Notes: generated by a model from the letters alone, not told the origin. Positions 31,761 to 40,696 are shown, counted from the stretch's first letter. The stretch is 43,320 nucleotides of DNA from Kiritimatiellia bacterium (GCA_017527155.1 JAFXQI010000089.1:1-43320), one strand, 5' to 3'. Program-made: numbers and translations.

Positions 31761-31894
31761 GGCAGGGGTGCGGTCGGGCGGTTGGCCGTCCGGCGCACCA
31801 ACCGGCCGTGCCATCCCGGCCTTGTCCGCGGGATGGAAGGGGAGCGCGGGATGACGGGCACAGGCAGGGGGGGAGACAGGAAGGAAGTCCGAAC

Positions 31895-32779
31895 GTGCGC
31901 ATCCTGCATTTCAGCGATGTCCATCTGCCGTTCCCCGAAGGGGCGCTGCGCGATCCGGCGGTGCTGCATCCGAAGCGGCTGCTGGCGCTGGTGAACTTCC
32001 GCCTGCGCCGGAGCGACAAGTACGCGGAGGCCCGGCAGAAGCTGGACGGGCTGTGCGATTTCCTTCGGCAGGAGCCGGTGGACTGGATCCTGTACACGGG
32101 CGACACGATGAACCTGGGTCTGGAGAAGGAGTACATGGAGGACGCGGAGCCCATCGCCCGGGTGCTGGAGATGGCCCGGAAGGGGGCGCTGGCGGTGCCG
32201 GGAAACCACGATCTGTACGCGGGGGCGTCCCTCCGCCATTACCGGCGGCGTTTCGCCAAGCGCTTCCCGAAGAGCGACGTGCCGGAGGCGGCCGTGGGGG
32301 CGAAGGGCTCGCCCGGCGGCTTCCCCTCCGTCCGCTACATGGGGCAGGAGGCGGTGGCGATCGGGATCAACTCGGCGGTGCCGCGGTTCCCGTTCTGGGA
32401 TTCCAGCGGGCGGCTGGATGCGGCCGAGCTGGGGGCGCTGGAACGGTTGCTGGATTCGCCGGCGGTGGCCCGGCGGAAGTGGGTTTTCGTGATGACCCAC
32501 TACCCGTTCCTGGACACCGACTGCCTCCACGGGCTGCGCAACACGGAGCCGTTCTGGCGGTTGGTGGAGGGACGCAAGAACGTGGTGCTGCTGCACGGGC
32601 ACAACCACCGGATCTACCTCAAGCAGGGGCCGGGCGGGATTCCCGTGTTCTGCGCGGGGAGCCTCTCGAAGCGGGGCGCGGAGTCGTTCTGGCTGTTCGA
32701 ACCGTTCGCGGGGTCGCTGAACGCGCGGCGGGGCGTCTGGCGGAACGCGCGGTTCAGCCTCGACCCCGTGGGAGAGTGA
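31895..32779 (+). CDS. Calcineurin-like metallophosphoesterase
   Basis: 294 aa from GTG 31895, with AGGAAGGAAG 8 bases before. Earlier codons of the frame are the palindrome array and are not coding. Metal-site motifs in order: ILHFSDVHL, ILYTGDTMN, AVPGNHDLY, VMTHYPF and LLHGHNHR, which give the full dinuclear metal set. Resembles Icc/cAMP phosphodiesterase-like and 3',5'-cyclic-nucleotide or lipid phosphatase families; substrate unknown. No signal peptide. The gene converges with mutY, the stops being 18 bp apart. Confidence 0.9.
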   Translation: MRILHFSDVHLPFPEGALRDPAVLHPKRLLALVNFRLRRSDKYAEARQKLDGLCDFLRQEPVDWILYTGDTMNLGLEKEYMEDAEPIARVLEMARKGALAVPGNHDLYAGASLRHYRRRFAKRFPKSDVPEAAVGAKGSPGGFPSVRYMGQEAVAIGINSAVPRFPFWDSSGRLDAAELGALERLLDSPAVARRKWVFVMTHYPFLDTDCLHGLRNTEPFWRLVEGRKNVVLLHGHNHRIYLKQGPGGIPVFCAGSLSKRGAESFWLFEPFAGSLNARRGVWRNARFSLDPVGE

Positions 32780-32797
32780 CGGGGCAGCGGCCGGACG

Positions 32798-33961
32798 TCA
32801 GGCGCCGGGGAAGATGTCCTTGAAGCGGACGGGGGACGGTCGGGCGCGCAGGGCCTCGATGATTTTCAGGTCGGCCTTGGAGAAGGGGTAGTCGTCCATC
32901 CGGTCGAGCGTCACCCAGGCGTGCCCCGCGCATTCCAGATGCCGCGGGCGCCCGGAGAGGATGCGCGCGAAATGCGCGTGCAGGGCGATGGTGAAATGCG
33001 AATAGGCATGGTGGACCACCGTCAGCTCCGGCCCCACCTCCAGCTCCAGCCCCATCTCCTCCTCCAGCTCGCGCGCGATGCATTGCGGCATGGTTTCGCC
33101 TTCCTGGATCTTGCCGCCGGGAAATTCCCAGAGGCCCGCCAGCATGCCGCCTTCGGGACGGCGCTGGGCGATCATGATCTGGTTGCGCCGGTTGAGGATC
33201 ACGGCGGCGCCGACGGTTTTGTGGGGTATGTTCATCTTTCTCCTTTTGACCGGATAGGCCTCGGGGCGGCCTTCCCGCCGCGCCCGGCACACGTCTTGCA
33301 TGGGGCACTCCCCGCAGCGCGGTCCGCGCGGCAGGCACACCAGCGCCCCGAGTTCCATCCACGCTTCGTTGCAGGCGGCGGGCCGGTCGCGGAGCAGCAG
33401 CGCGTCCGCCTGCGACCGGAAGCGTTCCCGGACCGACGGCATCGCCACGTCGTCGCCGCAGGCGGAAAGCCGCGACAGGACGCGGATCACGTTCCCGTCC
33501 AGCACCGCCAGGGGCAGCCCGAAGGCGAAGGAGCCGACGGCCGCGACCGTGTAGGCACCGAACCCCGGCAGCGCCGCGAGCGCTTCCGCCGATGCCGGGA
33601 GCCGCCCGCCGTGGTCCTCGACGATCCGCCGGGCGGCGGCCTGCATCTGGCGGGCGCGGGCGTAGTAGCCGAGGCCCTCCCAGCACTTGAGGACGTCCTG
33701 CAACGGGGCGTCCGCGAGCGCGGCCGGCGACGGAAAGCGCTCCATGAAGCGCGCGAAATAGGGGATCACCGTGTCCACCCGCGTCTGCTGGAGCATGATC
33801 TCCGAGACCCATACCGCATACGCCTCCCGCGGCTCTTTCCGCCATGGCAGGTCCCGGCGGTTCGCGTCGAACCACGGCAGCAGACGCCGTGCCATCGCCT
33901 GGCGTACCGCCTGGACGTGCACGCCGGGGCCGTTCCCCGCTTCCTGTTTCCGCATGACCAT
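32798..33961 (-). CDS. mutY: A/G-specific adenine DNA glycosylase MutY with C-terminal NUDIX domain
   Basis: 387 aa. Catalytic domain: WVSEIMLQQTRVDTVIPYF (catalytic Glu), the helix-hairpin-helix LPGFGAYTVAAVGSFAFG, VLDGNVIRVLSR (catalytic Asp), and the [4Fe-4S] motif C-x6-C-x2-C-x5-C in CLPRGPRCGECPMQDVC. The C-terminal part (~235-387) is a NUDIX/8-oxoG-recognition domain with GGKIQEGETMPQCIARELEEEMG, a complete Nudix box, so it might retain hydrolase activity like MutT. Removes A opposite 8-oxoG. ATG 33970 is in frame, but it is part of the -10 TAGGAT; ATG 33961 coincides with the predicted transcript start, so a leaderless start is preferred. Confidence 0.93.
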   Translation of the reverse strand: MVMRKQEAGNGPGVHVQAVRQAMARRLLPWFDANRRDLPWRKEPREAYAVWVSEIMLQQTRVDTVIPYFARFMERFPSPAALADAPLQDVLKCWEGLGYYARARQMQAAARRIVEDHGGRLPASAEALAALPGFGAYTVAAVGSFAFGLPLAVLDGNVIRVLSRLSACGDDVAMPSVRERFRSQADALLLRDRPAACNEAWMELGALVCLPRGPRCGECPMQDVCRARREGRPEAYPVKRRKMNIPHKTVGAAVILNRRNQIMIAQRRPEGGMLAGLWEFPGGKIQEGETMPQCIARELEEEMGLELEVGPELTVVHHAYSHFTIALHAHFARILSGRPRHLECAGHAWVTLDRMDDYPFSKADLKIIEALRARPSPVRFKDIFPGA

Positions 33962-33968
33962 GCCGGCC

Positions 33969-33997
33969 ATCCTACCCGCCCCCCTCCGCCAAGTCAA
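33969..33997 (-). promoter_or_regulatory. Promoter of mutY (leaderless)
   Basis: Minus-strand TTGACT (33997-33992), 17-bp spacer, TAGGAT (33974-33969). The start would fall at about 33961-33962, on the ATG itself. The -35 overlaps the stop codon of the upstream gene. Confidence 0.6.
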
Positions 33998-34923
33998 ACA
34001 TGCGGGGCGGGGGCCTCCCCGGCGGCGGACCGCAGCCAGCGCAGGGCGGCATCGCGCAGGCGGGCGGCCTTCGGCGGCAGTTCCGTTTCGCGCAGGAACC
34101 GGAGGAAGGCGCGGCGGGTCGGTTCGATCCGGGCGGGATCGGGCGCGAGGTGGCGGGCGGGGCCGACGACGATGCCGGACCGGCGGGCCATCCGGCGGCG
34201 GGTCCTCCCGTCGCGGGCGTTGCGGCGGGCCCGGAGGAGTTCGGGGATGCCCAGTGCCGCATCGACGTGCTTGCGCAGGCGGGTGAAATTGGGATGTCCG
34301 CGGAGGAGGCGGGCGAGACGGCGGCGGGCGGCCCAGCAGGGGGCGCGGAGGTCGGACGGGAGGTCGACGGAGGGCGAGGCGTGCGGGAGGATCCATTCGA
34401 GGGGGAGACGGGCGTCGAGCGAGAAGAGAAGGCGGAGGCGCGTCGCGAGGAGCTTGTAGCGCATCAGGGTGGAGTAGGGGACGGGGATGCGGTTGTCGGC
34501 GAGGTAGGCTTTCATGCCGCCGCCGCGGGAGCGGTAGCGTTTGGCGCCGTTGGGGAGTTCGGTGAAGGCGAAGGTGCGGTCGAGCGTGGGGTCGAGGTCG
34601 GCGAGGAGGGAGCCGAGGCGCAGGCGTTCGAGGAGTCGGCGCGGGGTGGCGGCGCAGGCGGCGGCGAGTTCCTGCGGCGTGGGGGTGCCGCGGAGGGAAG
34701 GACTCCCGGGGCGGGGGGCGCGGAGGCGGTGGCGGCGGTGGAGTTCGTCGAGGATCGCGGCGCCGGTCTCGGTGACGAGGAAGGCCGTGAAGGCGGCCGT
34801 GGTCACGGTCAGCGAGAGGGCGGCGTCGACGAGGACCAGGCGGGCATCGGCACGGGCGAGGGCGCCGAAGGTGCCGCGGGCGACGGCGCCGGTCTTGCGG
34901 AGGGCGGGCGAGAGGATTTTCAT
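33994..34923 (-). CDS. Membrane-anchored protein of unknown family (paralog 1)
   Basis: 309 aa. One hydrophobic segment at residues ~28-58 (LVLVDAALSLTVTTAAFTAFLV), then a linker with SLRGTPTPQEL, and a conserved core at 100-180: LRLGSLLADLDPTLD, NGAKR, and VPYSTLMRYKLLATRLRLL followed by DARLPLEW. The core aligns without gaps to residues 107-187 of the protein at 40697-41683 with 47 of 81 identities by my count. Homology continues to a LLRxxP...TRL...LGI block, then basic C-termini diverge. The YSTxMxYKxLATRLR helix recalls DUF3102-like DNA-associated modules, but I cannot assign a family. No Shine-Dalgarno sequence; near-leaderless. It lies between recD2 and mutY. Confidence 0.75.
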   Translation of the reverse strand: MKILSPALRKTGAVARGTFGALARADARLVLVDAALSLTVTTAAFTAFLVTETGAAILDELHRRHRLRAPRPGSPSLRGTPTPQELAAACAATPRRLLERLRLGSLLADLDPTLDRTFAFTELPNGAKRYRSRGGGMKAYLADNRIPVPYSTLMRYKLLATRLRLLFSLDARLPLEWILPHASPSVDLPSDLRAPCWAARRRLARLLRGHPNFTRLRKHVDAALGIPELLRARRNARDGRTRRRMARRSGIVVGPARHLAPDPARIEPTRRAFLRFLRETELPPKAARLRDAALRWLRSAAGEAPAPHV

Positions 34924-34933
34924 GGTGGGGAGG

Positions 34934-34962
34934 AGGATGGCAGAAAGGGGAAAAACGGGCAA
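34934..34962 (-). promoter_or_regulatory. Promoter of unknown paralog 1
   Basis: Minus-strand TTGCCC (34962-34957), 17-bp spacer, CATCCT (34939-34934), with a predicted start 3-5 nt before the ATG. The upstream sequence resembles that of paralog 2 (41691-41719), including the position relative to the start codon. Confidence 0.5.
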
Positions 34963-35025
34963 GAATGAAATAATCTCAAATGCGGGACGGATCGGGGGGG
35001 AGTAGGGGAGAGAGGGGGAGGGAAG

Positions 35026-37335
35026 TCAGGCACCGGGGGCGGCGGGGTCGGTGGAGGAGGGGGGGAGCGGGGCGAGGCCGAAGGCTTCGCGGAGGCGGGG
35101 GGCGAGGGTGGTGTAGCGGTGGAGGGAGCCGGTGCTGCGGACCGCAAGGGCGAGGGCTTTCGGGGTGCCCACCAGGACGACCAGTTTCTTGGCGCGCGTG
35201 ATCGCCGTGTAGAGGAGGTTCCGCTGCAGCATCACGTAGTGCTGGGTGTGCACGGGCACGATCACGCACGGGTACTCGCTGCCCTGGCTCTTGTGGACGG
35301 TGACGGCGTAGGCCGGCGTCAGTTCGTCGAGCTCCTGCAAATCGTAGACGACGCGGCGGTCGTCGAAGCGGACCGTCACTTCGCTCTCCTCCGCGTCCAC
35401 GCGCTCGATGCGGCCGATGTCGCCGTTGAAGACGTCCTTGTCGTAGTCGTTCTCGGTCTGCATCACGCGGTCGCCCGTCCGGTAGCGCCAGCCGAACCGC
35501 TCGATGTCGGTGCCGCGCGGGTTCAGCGCGGTCTGCATGACGAGGTTGAGGTTGCGCGCGCCGAGTTCGCCCTTCTGCATCGGGGTCAGGATCTGGATGT
35601 CCTCCATCGGCGAGAACCCGAACCGCCGCGGTATGGAGTCGCGCGCGAGCTTGCGGACGAGCTCGACGCCGCGTTCGGGGGTCTCGGCGCGCACGAAGTA
35701 GAAGTCGGAGGCGGGCGTGGGGCCGGCGGCGTCGCCCTTTTCGGGGAGCAGGGGCATCTCGCCGCGGTTGACGCGGTGGGCGTTCTCGATGATCGCCGAG
35801 CCGCCGCCCTGCCGGAAGACGTGGTCGAGCCGGTAGACGGGGAGGGTCCCGGAGGCGATGATGTCGCCGAGGACGCGTCCGGGCCCGACGGAGGGCAGCT
35901 GGTCGATGTCGCCCACCAGGATGAGCAGGGCGCCCGGCGGCACGGCGCGGAAGAGGGAGAGGGCGAGCTGGATGTCGAGCATGGAGGTTTCGTCGGCGAC
36001 GAGGACGTCGGTGGCGAGCGGGCGGGAGGCGTCGCGCTTGAAGCCGTTGGTGGCGGGGTCGTATTCGAGGAGGCGGTGGATGGTCTTGGCTTCACGCCCG
36101 GAGAGTTCGGCCATGCGCTTGGCGGCGCGGCCGGTGGGGGCGCAGAGCTGGATGCGCATCTTCTTGGCCGCCAGGACTTCGACGAGCGCCCGCACGAGGG
36201 TCGTCTTGCCGACGCCGGGCCCGCCGGTGATGACGAGCACTTTGTGGCGGAAGGCGCCGGCGAAGGCCGCGCGCTGGCCTTCGGCCAGGACCATGCCGTG
36301 CTTGCGCTGGACCCAGTCGATGGCGGCGTCGACCTTGACCCCGGGGCAGGGGTGGGCGCCCTGCGCGATGGCGGCCAGGCGGGCTGCGGCTTCGCGTTCG
36401 GCCAGGTGCAGGTGGGCGAGGTAGATCCACGTTTCGCCGTCGGTGCCGCGGCCGGGGACGAGGCGTCCGGCCTGGAGTTCGAGGCGGAGGGCCTCCTCCA
36501 GGCGGGCGGCGGGTATGGCGAGCATGGCCTCCGCGCGGTCGAGGAGCAGCAGCTGCGGGCACGCGCAGTGGCCTTGGTCCGAGAGCTCCAGCAGCACGTG
36601 GGAAAGCCCGGCGCGCGCGCGCAGGAGCGAGTCGGCCGGGACGCCGAGGCGCAGGGCGATCTGGTCGGCGGTCTTGAAGCCGATGCCGCGGATGTCGCGG
36701 GCGAGGCAGTAGGGGTCGAGGCGGATGGTCTCGATGGCCTTTTCGCCGTAGCGCTTGTAGATGCGGAAGGCGCGCTGGGTGCCGACGCCGTTCGCGAAGA
36801 GGAAGCCCATGATGTCGCGTATGCTCTTCTGCGCGTTCCAGGAGTCCTTGATGAGGCGGCGGCGGGTGGGGCCGATGCCGTCCACGCGCTCGAGCTCGGC
36901 GGAGCGGTTCTCGATGATGTCCAGGACGTCCTTGCCGAACGCCTTGACGAGCTTGCCCGCGTAGACCGGCCCGATGCCCTTGATGAGGCCCGAGCCGAGG
37001 AATTTCTCGATGCCGGCGAGCGAGTCGGGCACGACGGCCTCCAGGCGGTCGGCGGAGAACTGGCGTCCGTGGGCGCGGTCGAAGACCCAGCGCCCGTCGG
37101 CCTTGATCCACTCGCCGACGTTCACGCGCGGGAGCTTGCCGACCACGGCCACCTGGTCGCGCATCCCCTGCGCCTTGACCTTGAGCACGCAGAAGCCCGT
37201 CTCGACGCTGTGGAACGTGACGAGCTCGACGAGCCCTTCGAGGTGCTCCCCGCCGGATTCGGCCAATGCGGGCGCCGTGCGCGGCGGCCGCGGGGCGTCG
37301 GGGACGGGAGCGGGAATGGGGGGACGGTCACTCAT
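35026..37335 (-). CDS. recD2: RecD2-type ATP-dependent 5'-3' DNA helicase
   Basis: 769 aa from ATG 37335; a TTG at 37344 is in frame. N-terminal OB-like segment, then tandem helix-hairpin-helix motifs (KGIGPVYAGKLVKAFG, VDGIGPTRRRLIKDSW, RDIRGIGFKTADQIALRLG), which define RecD2 as opposed to RecD of RecBCD. Helicase motifs: Walker A VITGGPGVGKTTLVRAL, QLCAPTGRAAKRM, VADETSMLD, LVGDIDQLPSVGPG, and motif VI region YAVTVHKSQGSEYPCV plus LLYTAITRAKKLVVLVG. RecD2 acts without RecBC in replication-fork and mismatch-linked repair. An extended -10 (TGCTACACT) occurs at about 37349-37357 upstream. The Pro-rich tail is low-complexity. Confidence 0.95.
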   Translation of the reverse strand: MSDRPPIPAPVPDAPRPPRTAPALAESGGEHLEGLVELVTFHSVETGFCVLKVKAQGMRDQVAVVGKLPRVNVGEWIKADGRWVFDRAHGRQFSADRLEAVVPDSLAGIEKFLGSGLIKGIGPVYAGKLVKAFGKDVLDIIENRSAELERVDGIGPTRRRLIKDSWNAQKSIRDIMGFLFANGVGTQRAFRIYKRYGEKAIETIRLDPYCLARDIRGIGFKTADQIALRLGVPADSLLRARAGLSHVLLELSDQGHCACPQLLLLDRAEAMLAIPAARLEEALRLELQAGRLVPGRGTDGETWIYLAHLHLAEREAAARLAAIAQGAHPCPGVKVDAAIDWVQRKHGMVLAEGQRAAFAGAFRHKVLVITGGPGVGKTTLVRALVEVLAAKKMRIQLCAPTGRAAKRMAELSGREAKTIHRLLEYDPATNGFKRDASRPLATDVLVADETSMLDIQLALSLFRAVPPGALLILVGDIDQLPSVGPGRVLGDIIASGTLPVYRLDHVFRQGGGSAIIENAHRVNRGEMPLLPEKGDAAGPTPASDFYFVRAETPERGVELVRKLARDSIPRRFGFSPMEDIQILTPMQKGELGARNLNLVMQTALNPRGTDIERFGWRYRTGDRVMQTENDYDKDVFNGDIGRIERVDAEESEVTVRFDDRRVVYDLQELDELTPAYAVTVHKSQGSEYPCVIVPVHTQHYVMLQRNLLYTAITRAKKLVVLVGTPKALALAVRSTGSLHRYTTLAPRLREAFGLAPLPPSSTDPAAPGA

Positions 37336-37449
37336 GGAACGCAACGGAGTGTAGCACCATCCGCCGGGGATGGGGAAGCCAAACCGGACAACGCGTCGGA
37401 AGCGGCGGTGCCGCGGCGGCGGAAATGGGCGGAAACGGGCGGAAAGGGC

Positions 37450-37477
37450 TTGACGGAGCGGGGAAAGCCGATACTAT
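37450..37477 (+). promoter_or_regulatory. Promoter of the exported exonuclease gene
   Basis: TTGACG (37450-37455), 16-bp spacer, TACTAT (37472-37477). This is the best match to the sigma-70 consensus in the window. The leader would be about 90 nt and ends with AAGGAGG before ATG 37575. Confidence 0.65.
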
Positions 37478-37574
37478 GCCGCCAAGCGCTGGACGGGAGA
37501 CCATGCCGGCGCGGCTGCTCCGAGGAACGGCGGAATTCGGCAGCGAGCAACACGGAACCGCAAGGAGGCCGTAG

Positions 37575-38291
37575 ATGAAAACGAAAAAAGGCCGGCAAAT
37601 CGCAGCATTTGCCCTCTCTTTCTGCATCCTGTCCGCCGTGGCCGCCGAATCGACGACCGTCGTGCCGCATCCGTTCCGCATGCCGACGCCGAGCACCAAG
37701 TTCGCGAACATCACGTTCGTGGTGTTCGATACCGAGACGACGGGATTCAGTCCGGTGAAGGACCGCCTGGTGGAAATCGGGGCCGTCAAGATCCGCAACG
37801 GGGAGGTGCTGGGGGAGAAGACCTGGCTGATCAATCCACAGCGCTACATCCCGTACTTCGTGCAGGAGGTGCACCACATCACGCCGGAGATGGTGCGCGA
37901 CAAGCCGGTCTTCGCGGAGGTGTATCCGGAGTTCCTGGAGTTCATCGACGGGGCGGTCCTGGTGGCGCACAACGCGCCGTTCGATGTGCGGTTCATCGCG
38001 GCCGAGGCGCTGCGGAACGGCTTCCCGGTGCCGAAGAACGCGGTGCTGGATTCGCTGACGCTGTTCAAGCGGTGGCACCCGGACCTGAAGTCGCACACGG
38101 TTTCGTCACTGATCGACATGTTCGGAATCGACACGGAGGGGTTGCAGGCGCACCGGGCGACGGACGACTCGATTTTCGTGTACCGCGCGATCCAGGCGGA
38201 GCTGGAACAGCGCGGGGAGGAGCCGCGGTTCGGCGAACTCATCGAGTGCGTGGGCAACCTCATCCGGTTCTCCAGTTCGCAGGAGTACTGA
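37575..38291 (+). CDS. Exported DnaQ-like (DEDDh) 3'-5' exonuclease
   Basis: 238 aa with AAGGAGG 7 bases before the ATG. The N-terminus is a standard signal peptide: MKTKKGRQ, hydrophobic AAFALSFCILSAVA, cleavage after AVA or AAE. The exonuclease domain follows: FVVFDTETTGFSPVKDRLVEIGAV (Exo I, DxE), VHHITPEMV, LVAHNAPFDVRFI (Exo II) and LQAHRATDDSIFVYRAI (Exo III, HxxxD). All DEDDh residues are present, so the enzyme should be active. The fold is that of DNA polymerase III epsilon, but export outside the cytoplasm would mean degrading extracellular or periplasmic DNA/RNA, for nutrition or defence. It is followed 72 bp later by an exported carboxypeptidase. Confidence 0.88.
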   Translation: MKTKKGRQIAAFALSFCILSAVAAESTTVVPHPFRMPTPSTKFANITFVVFDTETTGFSPVKDRLVEIGAVKIRNGEVLGEKTWLINPQRYIPYFVQEVHHITPEMVRDKPVFAEVYPEFLEFIDGAVLVAHNAPFDVRFIAAEALRNGFPVPKNAVLDSLTLFKRWHPDLKSHTVSSLIDMFGIDTEGLQAHRATDDSIFVYRAIQAELEQRGEEPRFGELIECVGNLIRFSSSQEY

Positions 38292-38327
38292 GGGGGCGGA
38301 AAAGGGGGGACGGGGCGGGGTTGGGCG

Positions 38328-38356
38328 TTGCATTCCGGGGGATTCGGGGGTAGATA
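38328..38356 (+). promoter_or_regulatory. Promoter of the D,D-carboxypeptidase gene (leaderless)
   Basis: TTGCAT (38328-38333), 17-bp spacer, TAGATA (38351-38356). The ATG lies 8 nt after the -10, so the transcript would start at or next to the start codon. Confidence 0.55.
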
Positions 38357-38363
38357 GGAAGGC

Positions 38364-39467
38364 ATGAAGAAACGACTGACAACCCTCCTCGCCCTGGCCG
38401 CCGTGGCCGGGCTCGCGCTGGCCGCCTCCGCCGCGCCGATTTCCAAGAACCCCTACGTCGGCGCGATCGCCGTCGACGCGCGCACGGGCGCGGTGCTCTT
38501 CGAGGACAACGCGGATTCGCCCGCGTACCCCGCGAGCATGCTCAAGCTGGTGGACATGTTCCTGCTGCTCGACCGCATCCAGCAGGGGAGCCTGCGGCCG
38601 GACGACATGGTGCGGGTCAGCAAGGAAGCCGCCGACATGGGCGGGTCGCAGGTATGGCTCGACGTGCGCGAGAGTTTCACGGTCGACGACCTCATGTACG
38701 CGCTGATGATCCAGTCCGCCAACGACGCGGCGGTCGCGCTGGCCCTGCATGCCGCGGGCACGCGCGAAGCGTGGGTGGACCAGATGAACGCGAAGGCGCG
38801 CGAGCTGGGTCTGTCGAGGGTGACGCGCTTCCAGTCGCCGCACGGGTTGCCGCCGGGCAAGGGGCAGCGACCGGACATGACGACCCCGCGCGACTTCGCG
38901 AAGCTCTGCCAGGCGCTGCTCGCGGCGCACCCGGAGGTGCTGAAGTACACGTCGACGACCTTCCGGCTGTTCCGTCCGGATTCGAAGAATCCGCTCGAGA
39001 TGCGCAACCACAATCCGCTGCTGCGCGGGCAGAGCGGCGGCCTCGACGAATGCGACGGACTCAAGACGGGCTACTTCAAGGACGCCGGCTACTCCATCGC
39101 GCTGACCGCCGAACGGGACGGCGCGCGGGTCATCGTCGTCATCATGGGCTGCGCCGACAAGAAGGTCCGCAACGCCAAGGGCGCCGAGCTGCTGCGCTTC
39201 GCGCTCTCCAAGGCGTCCCGCGCGCCGGCCGCGCCGGTTGCCGTCGCGGCGCCCGTCGTCGCCGCGCCCGCGGTGGCGGCGGCGGCCGCCGCCGCCGATC
39301 CCGCCGCCGAAGAAGCCGACGACGGCGCGGAAGGCGAAGCGGAAGCCGCCGAAGCCCCCGCCGGACCGGAGAGCCACACATGGCGGACGGTCGGTATCGT
39401 CGTGCTCGTGCTGTTCCTCGGCGCGGTCGCCGGGATGGTGGTCCAGCGCCGCCTGCTGCTGAAATGA
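38364..39467 (+). CDS. Serine-type D-alanyl-D-alanine carboxypeptidase (peptidase S11) with a C-terminal membrane anchor
   Basis: 367 aa. Signal peptide MKKRLTTLLALAAVAGLALAASA. Catalytic triad motifs of penicillin-binding proteins: SMLK (SxxK), SAND (SxN) and LKTGY (KTG). Typical spacing to PHGLPP and DMTTPRDFAKL supports the S11 family. After residue ~275 comes a long Ala/Pro then Glu-rich linker, and a final hydrophobic helix (VGIVVLVLFLGAVAGMVV) with RR after it. That is a C-terminal anchor in place of the amphipathic helix of DacA. It trims peptidoglycan pentapeptides in the periplasm. The stop overlaps the queA start by 4 bp. Confidence 0.92.
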   Translation: MKKRLTTLLALAAVAGLALAASAAPISKNPYVGAIAVDARTGAVLFEDNADSPAYPASMLKLVDMFLLLDRIQQGSLRPDDMVRVSKEAADMGGSQVWLDVRESFTVDDLMYALMIQSANDAAVALALHAAGTREAWVDQMNAKARELGLSRVTRFQSPHGLPPGKGQRPDMTTPRDFAKLCQALLAAHPEVLKYTSTTFRLFRPDSKNPLEMRNHNPLLRGQSGGLDECDGLKTGYFKDAGYSIALTAERDGARVIVVIMGCADKKVRNAKGAELLRFALSKASRAPAAPVAVAAPVVAAPAVAAAAAAADPAAEEADDGAEGEAEAAEAPAGPESHTWRTVGIVVLVLFLGAVAGMVVQRRLLLK

Positions 39468-40516
39468 ACACCTCCGATTTCGATTACGAGCTGCCCCCGG
39501 AGCGCATCGCCCAGGAGCCGCCGAAGGAGCGCGACGGGGGGCGCATGATGGTCCTCGACCGCGCCGCGCGGAGCATCCGCCACGCGCGCTTCACCGACCT
39601 GCCCGATTTCCTCGACGCCGGCGACCTCGTGGTCGTCAACGACACGCGCGTCATCCCGGCGCGCGTCTTCGGGCGCAAGGCCCGGCCCGGTACCGGCGGC
39701 AAGGTCGAGCTGCTGCTCCTCGAAGACCTCGGCCGCGGCGAATGGGACGTCCTCATGCGCACGCGGCGGCGTCCGGAACCCGGCGAGCAGATCATCCTCG
39801 GCGACGGCGCCGCGACCGCGACGCTGCTGGAGGACGGCGAACTCGGGCGCGCCCGCGTGCGGATCGAATCCGAGCGCCCCTTCCTGGAAGTCCTCGACGG
39901 CATCGGGCTGACGCCGCTCCCGCCGTACATCCAGCGCAAGGCGGAGCAGGGCGGGTTGCGACCCGAGGACAAGCTCCGCTACCAGACCGTCTACGCGCGC
40001 GAGCCGGGTGCGGTCGCGGCGCCGACCGCGGGACTCCATTTCACGCCCGCCGTTTTCGAGCGGCTCGCCGCGAAGGGCGTCGGCAAGGCGGAGGTCACGC
40101 TGCACGTCGGCATCGGCACGTTCCGGCCCGTCAAGGCGGACCGCGTCGAAGACCACCGCATGGACGAAGAGCGCTGGTGGATTCCCGAAGAGACCGCCCG
40201 CCGCATCGCCGAGACCAAGGCCGCAGGGCACCGGGTCGTCGCGGTCGGCACCACGACCTCGCGCACGCTCGAAAGCGCCGCCGCGCGCCCGGAGGGATTC
40301 GGCGCGGGGCACGGGCGGACGGACATCTTCATCTACCCGCCGTACCGCTTTCGCATGGTGGACGCGATGGTCACGAACTTCCACCTCCCCAAGTCCACGC
40401 TCATCATGATGATCAGCGCCTTTGCCGGCCGCGAGTTCGTGTTGAAGGCCTACCGCGAAGCCATCGGGGCGGGGTATTTCTTCTACAGCTACGGGGACTG
40501 CATGCTGATCCTGTGA
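39464..40516 (+). CDS. queA: S-adenosylmethionine:tRNA ribosyltransferase-isomerase
   Basis: 350 aa, full family length, coupled to the preceding gene by an ATGA overlap. Typical motifs: DFDYELPPERIAQEPP at the start, LVVVNDTRVIPARVFG, PLPPYIQRK, DKLRYQTVYAREPGAVAAPTAGLHFT, HVGIGTFRPVKADRVEDHRMD, FIYPPYRFRMVDAMVTNFHLPKSTLIMMISAFAG and YFFYSYGDCMLIL. It makes epoxyqueuosine in tRNA from preQ1, using the ribosyl part of SAM. Cytoplasmic. No other queuosine genes are in the window. Confidence 0.97.
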   Translation: MNTSDFDYELPPERIAQEPPKERDGGRMMVLDRAARSIRHARFTDLPDFLDAGDLVVVNDTRVIPARVFGRKARPGTGGKVELLLLEDLGRGEWDVLMRTRRRPEPGEQIILGDGAATATLLEDGELGRARVRIESERPFLEVLDGIGLTPLPPYIQRKAEQGGLRPEDKLRYQTVYAREPGAVAAPTAGLHFTPAVFERLAAKGVGKAEVTLHVGIGTFRPVKADRVEDHRMDEERWWIPEETARRIAETKAAGHRVVAVGTTTSRTLESAAARPEGFGAGHGRTDIFIYPPYRFRMVDAMVTNFHLPKSTLIMMISAFAGREFVLKAYREAIGAGYFFYSYGDCMLIL

Positions 40517-40696
40517 CGGGGGAGGGGGAAGGGGGGAGGGGGGCCAGGGAAGCCGGTGGGATGGTGCATCCTGTTGTGTTCCGCTGGCAGTCGACGGGGG
40601 GCGGCGTCGCCGCGCAGATGGGGCAGGTGCCGGGCACAGCCCACCGTTCATTCTTTCGGAGCTTCGGGAAATTTGGTGGATGGGGAGGCCCGCGCC

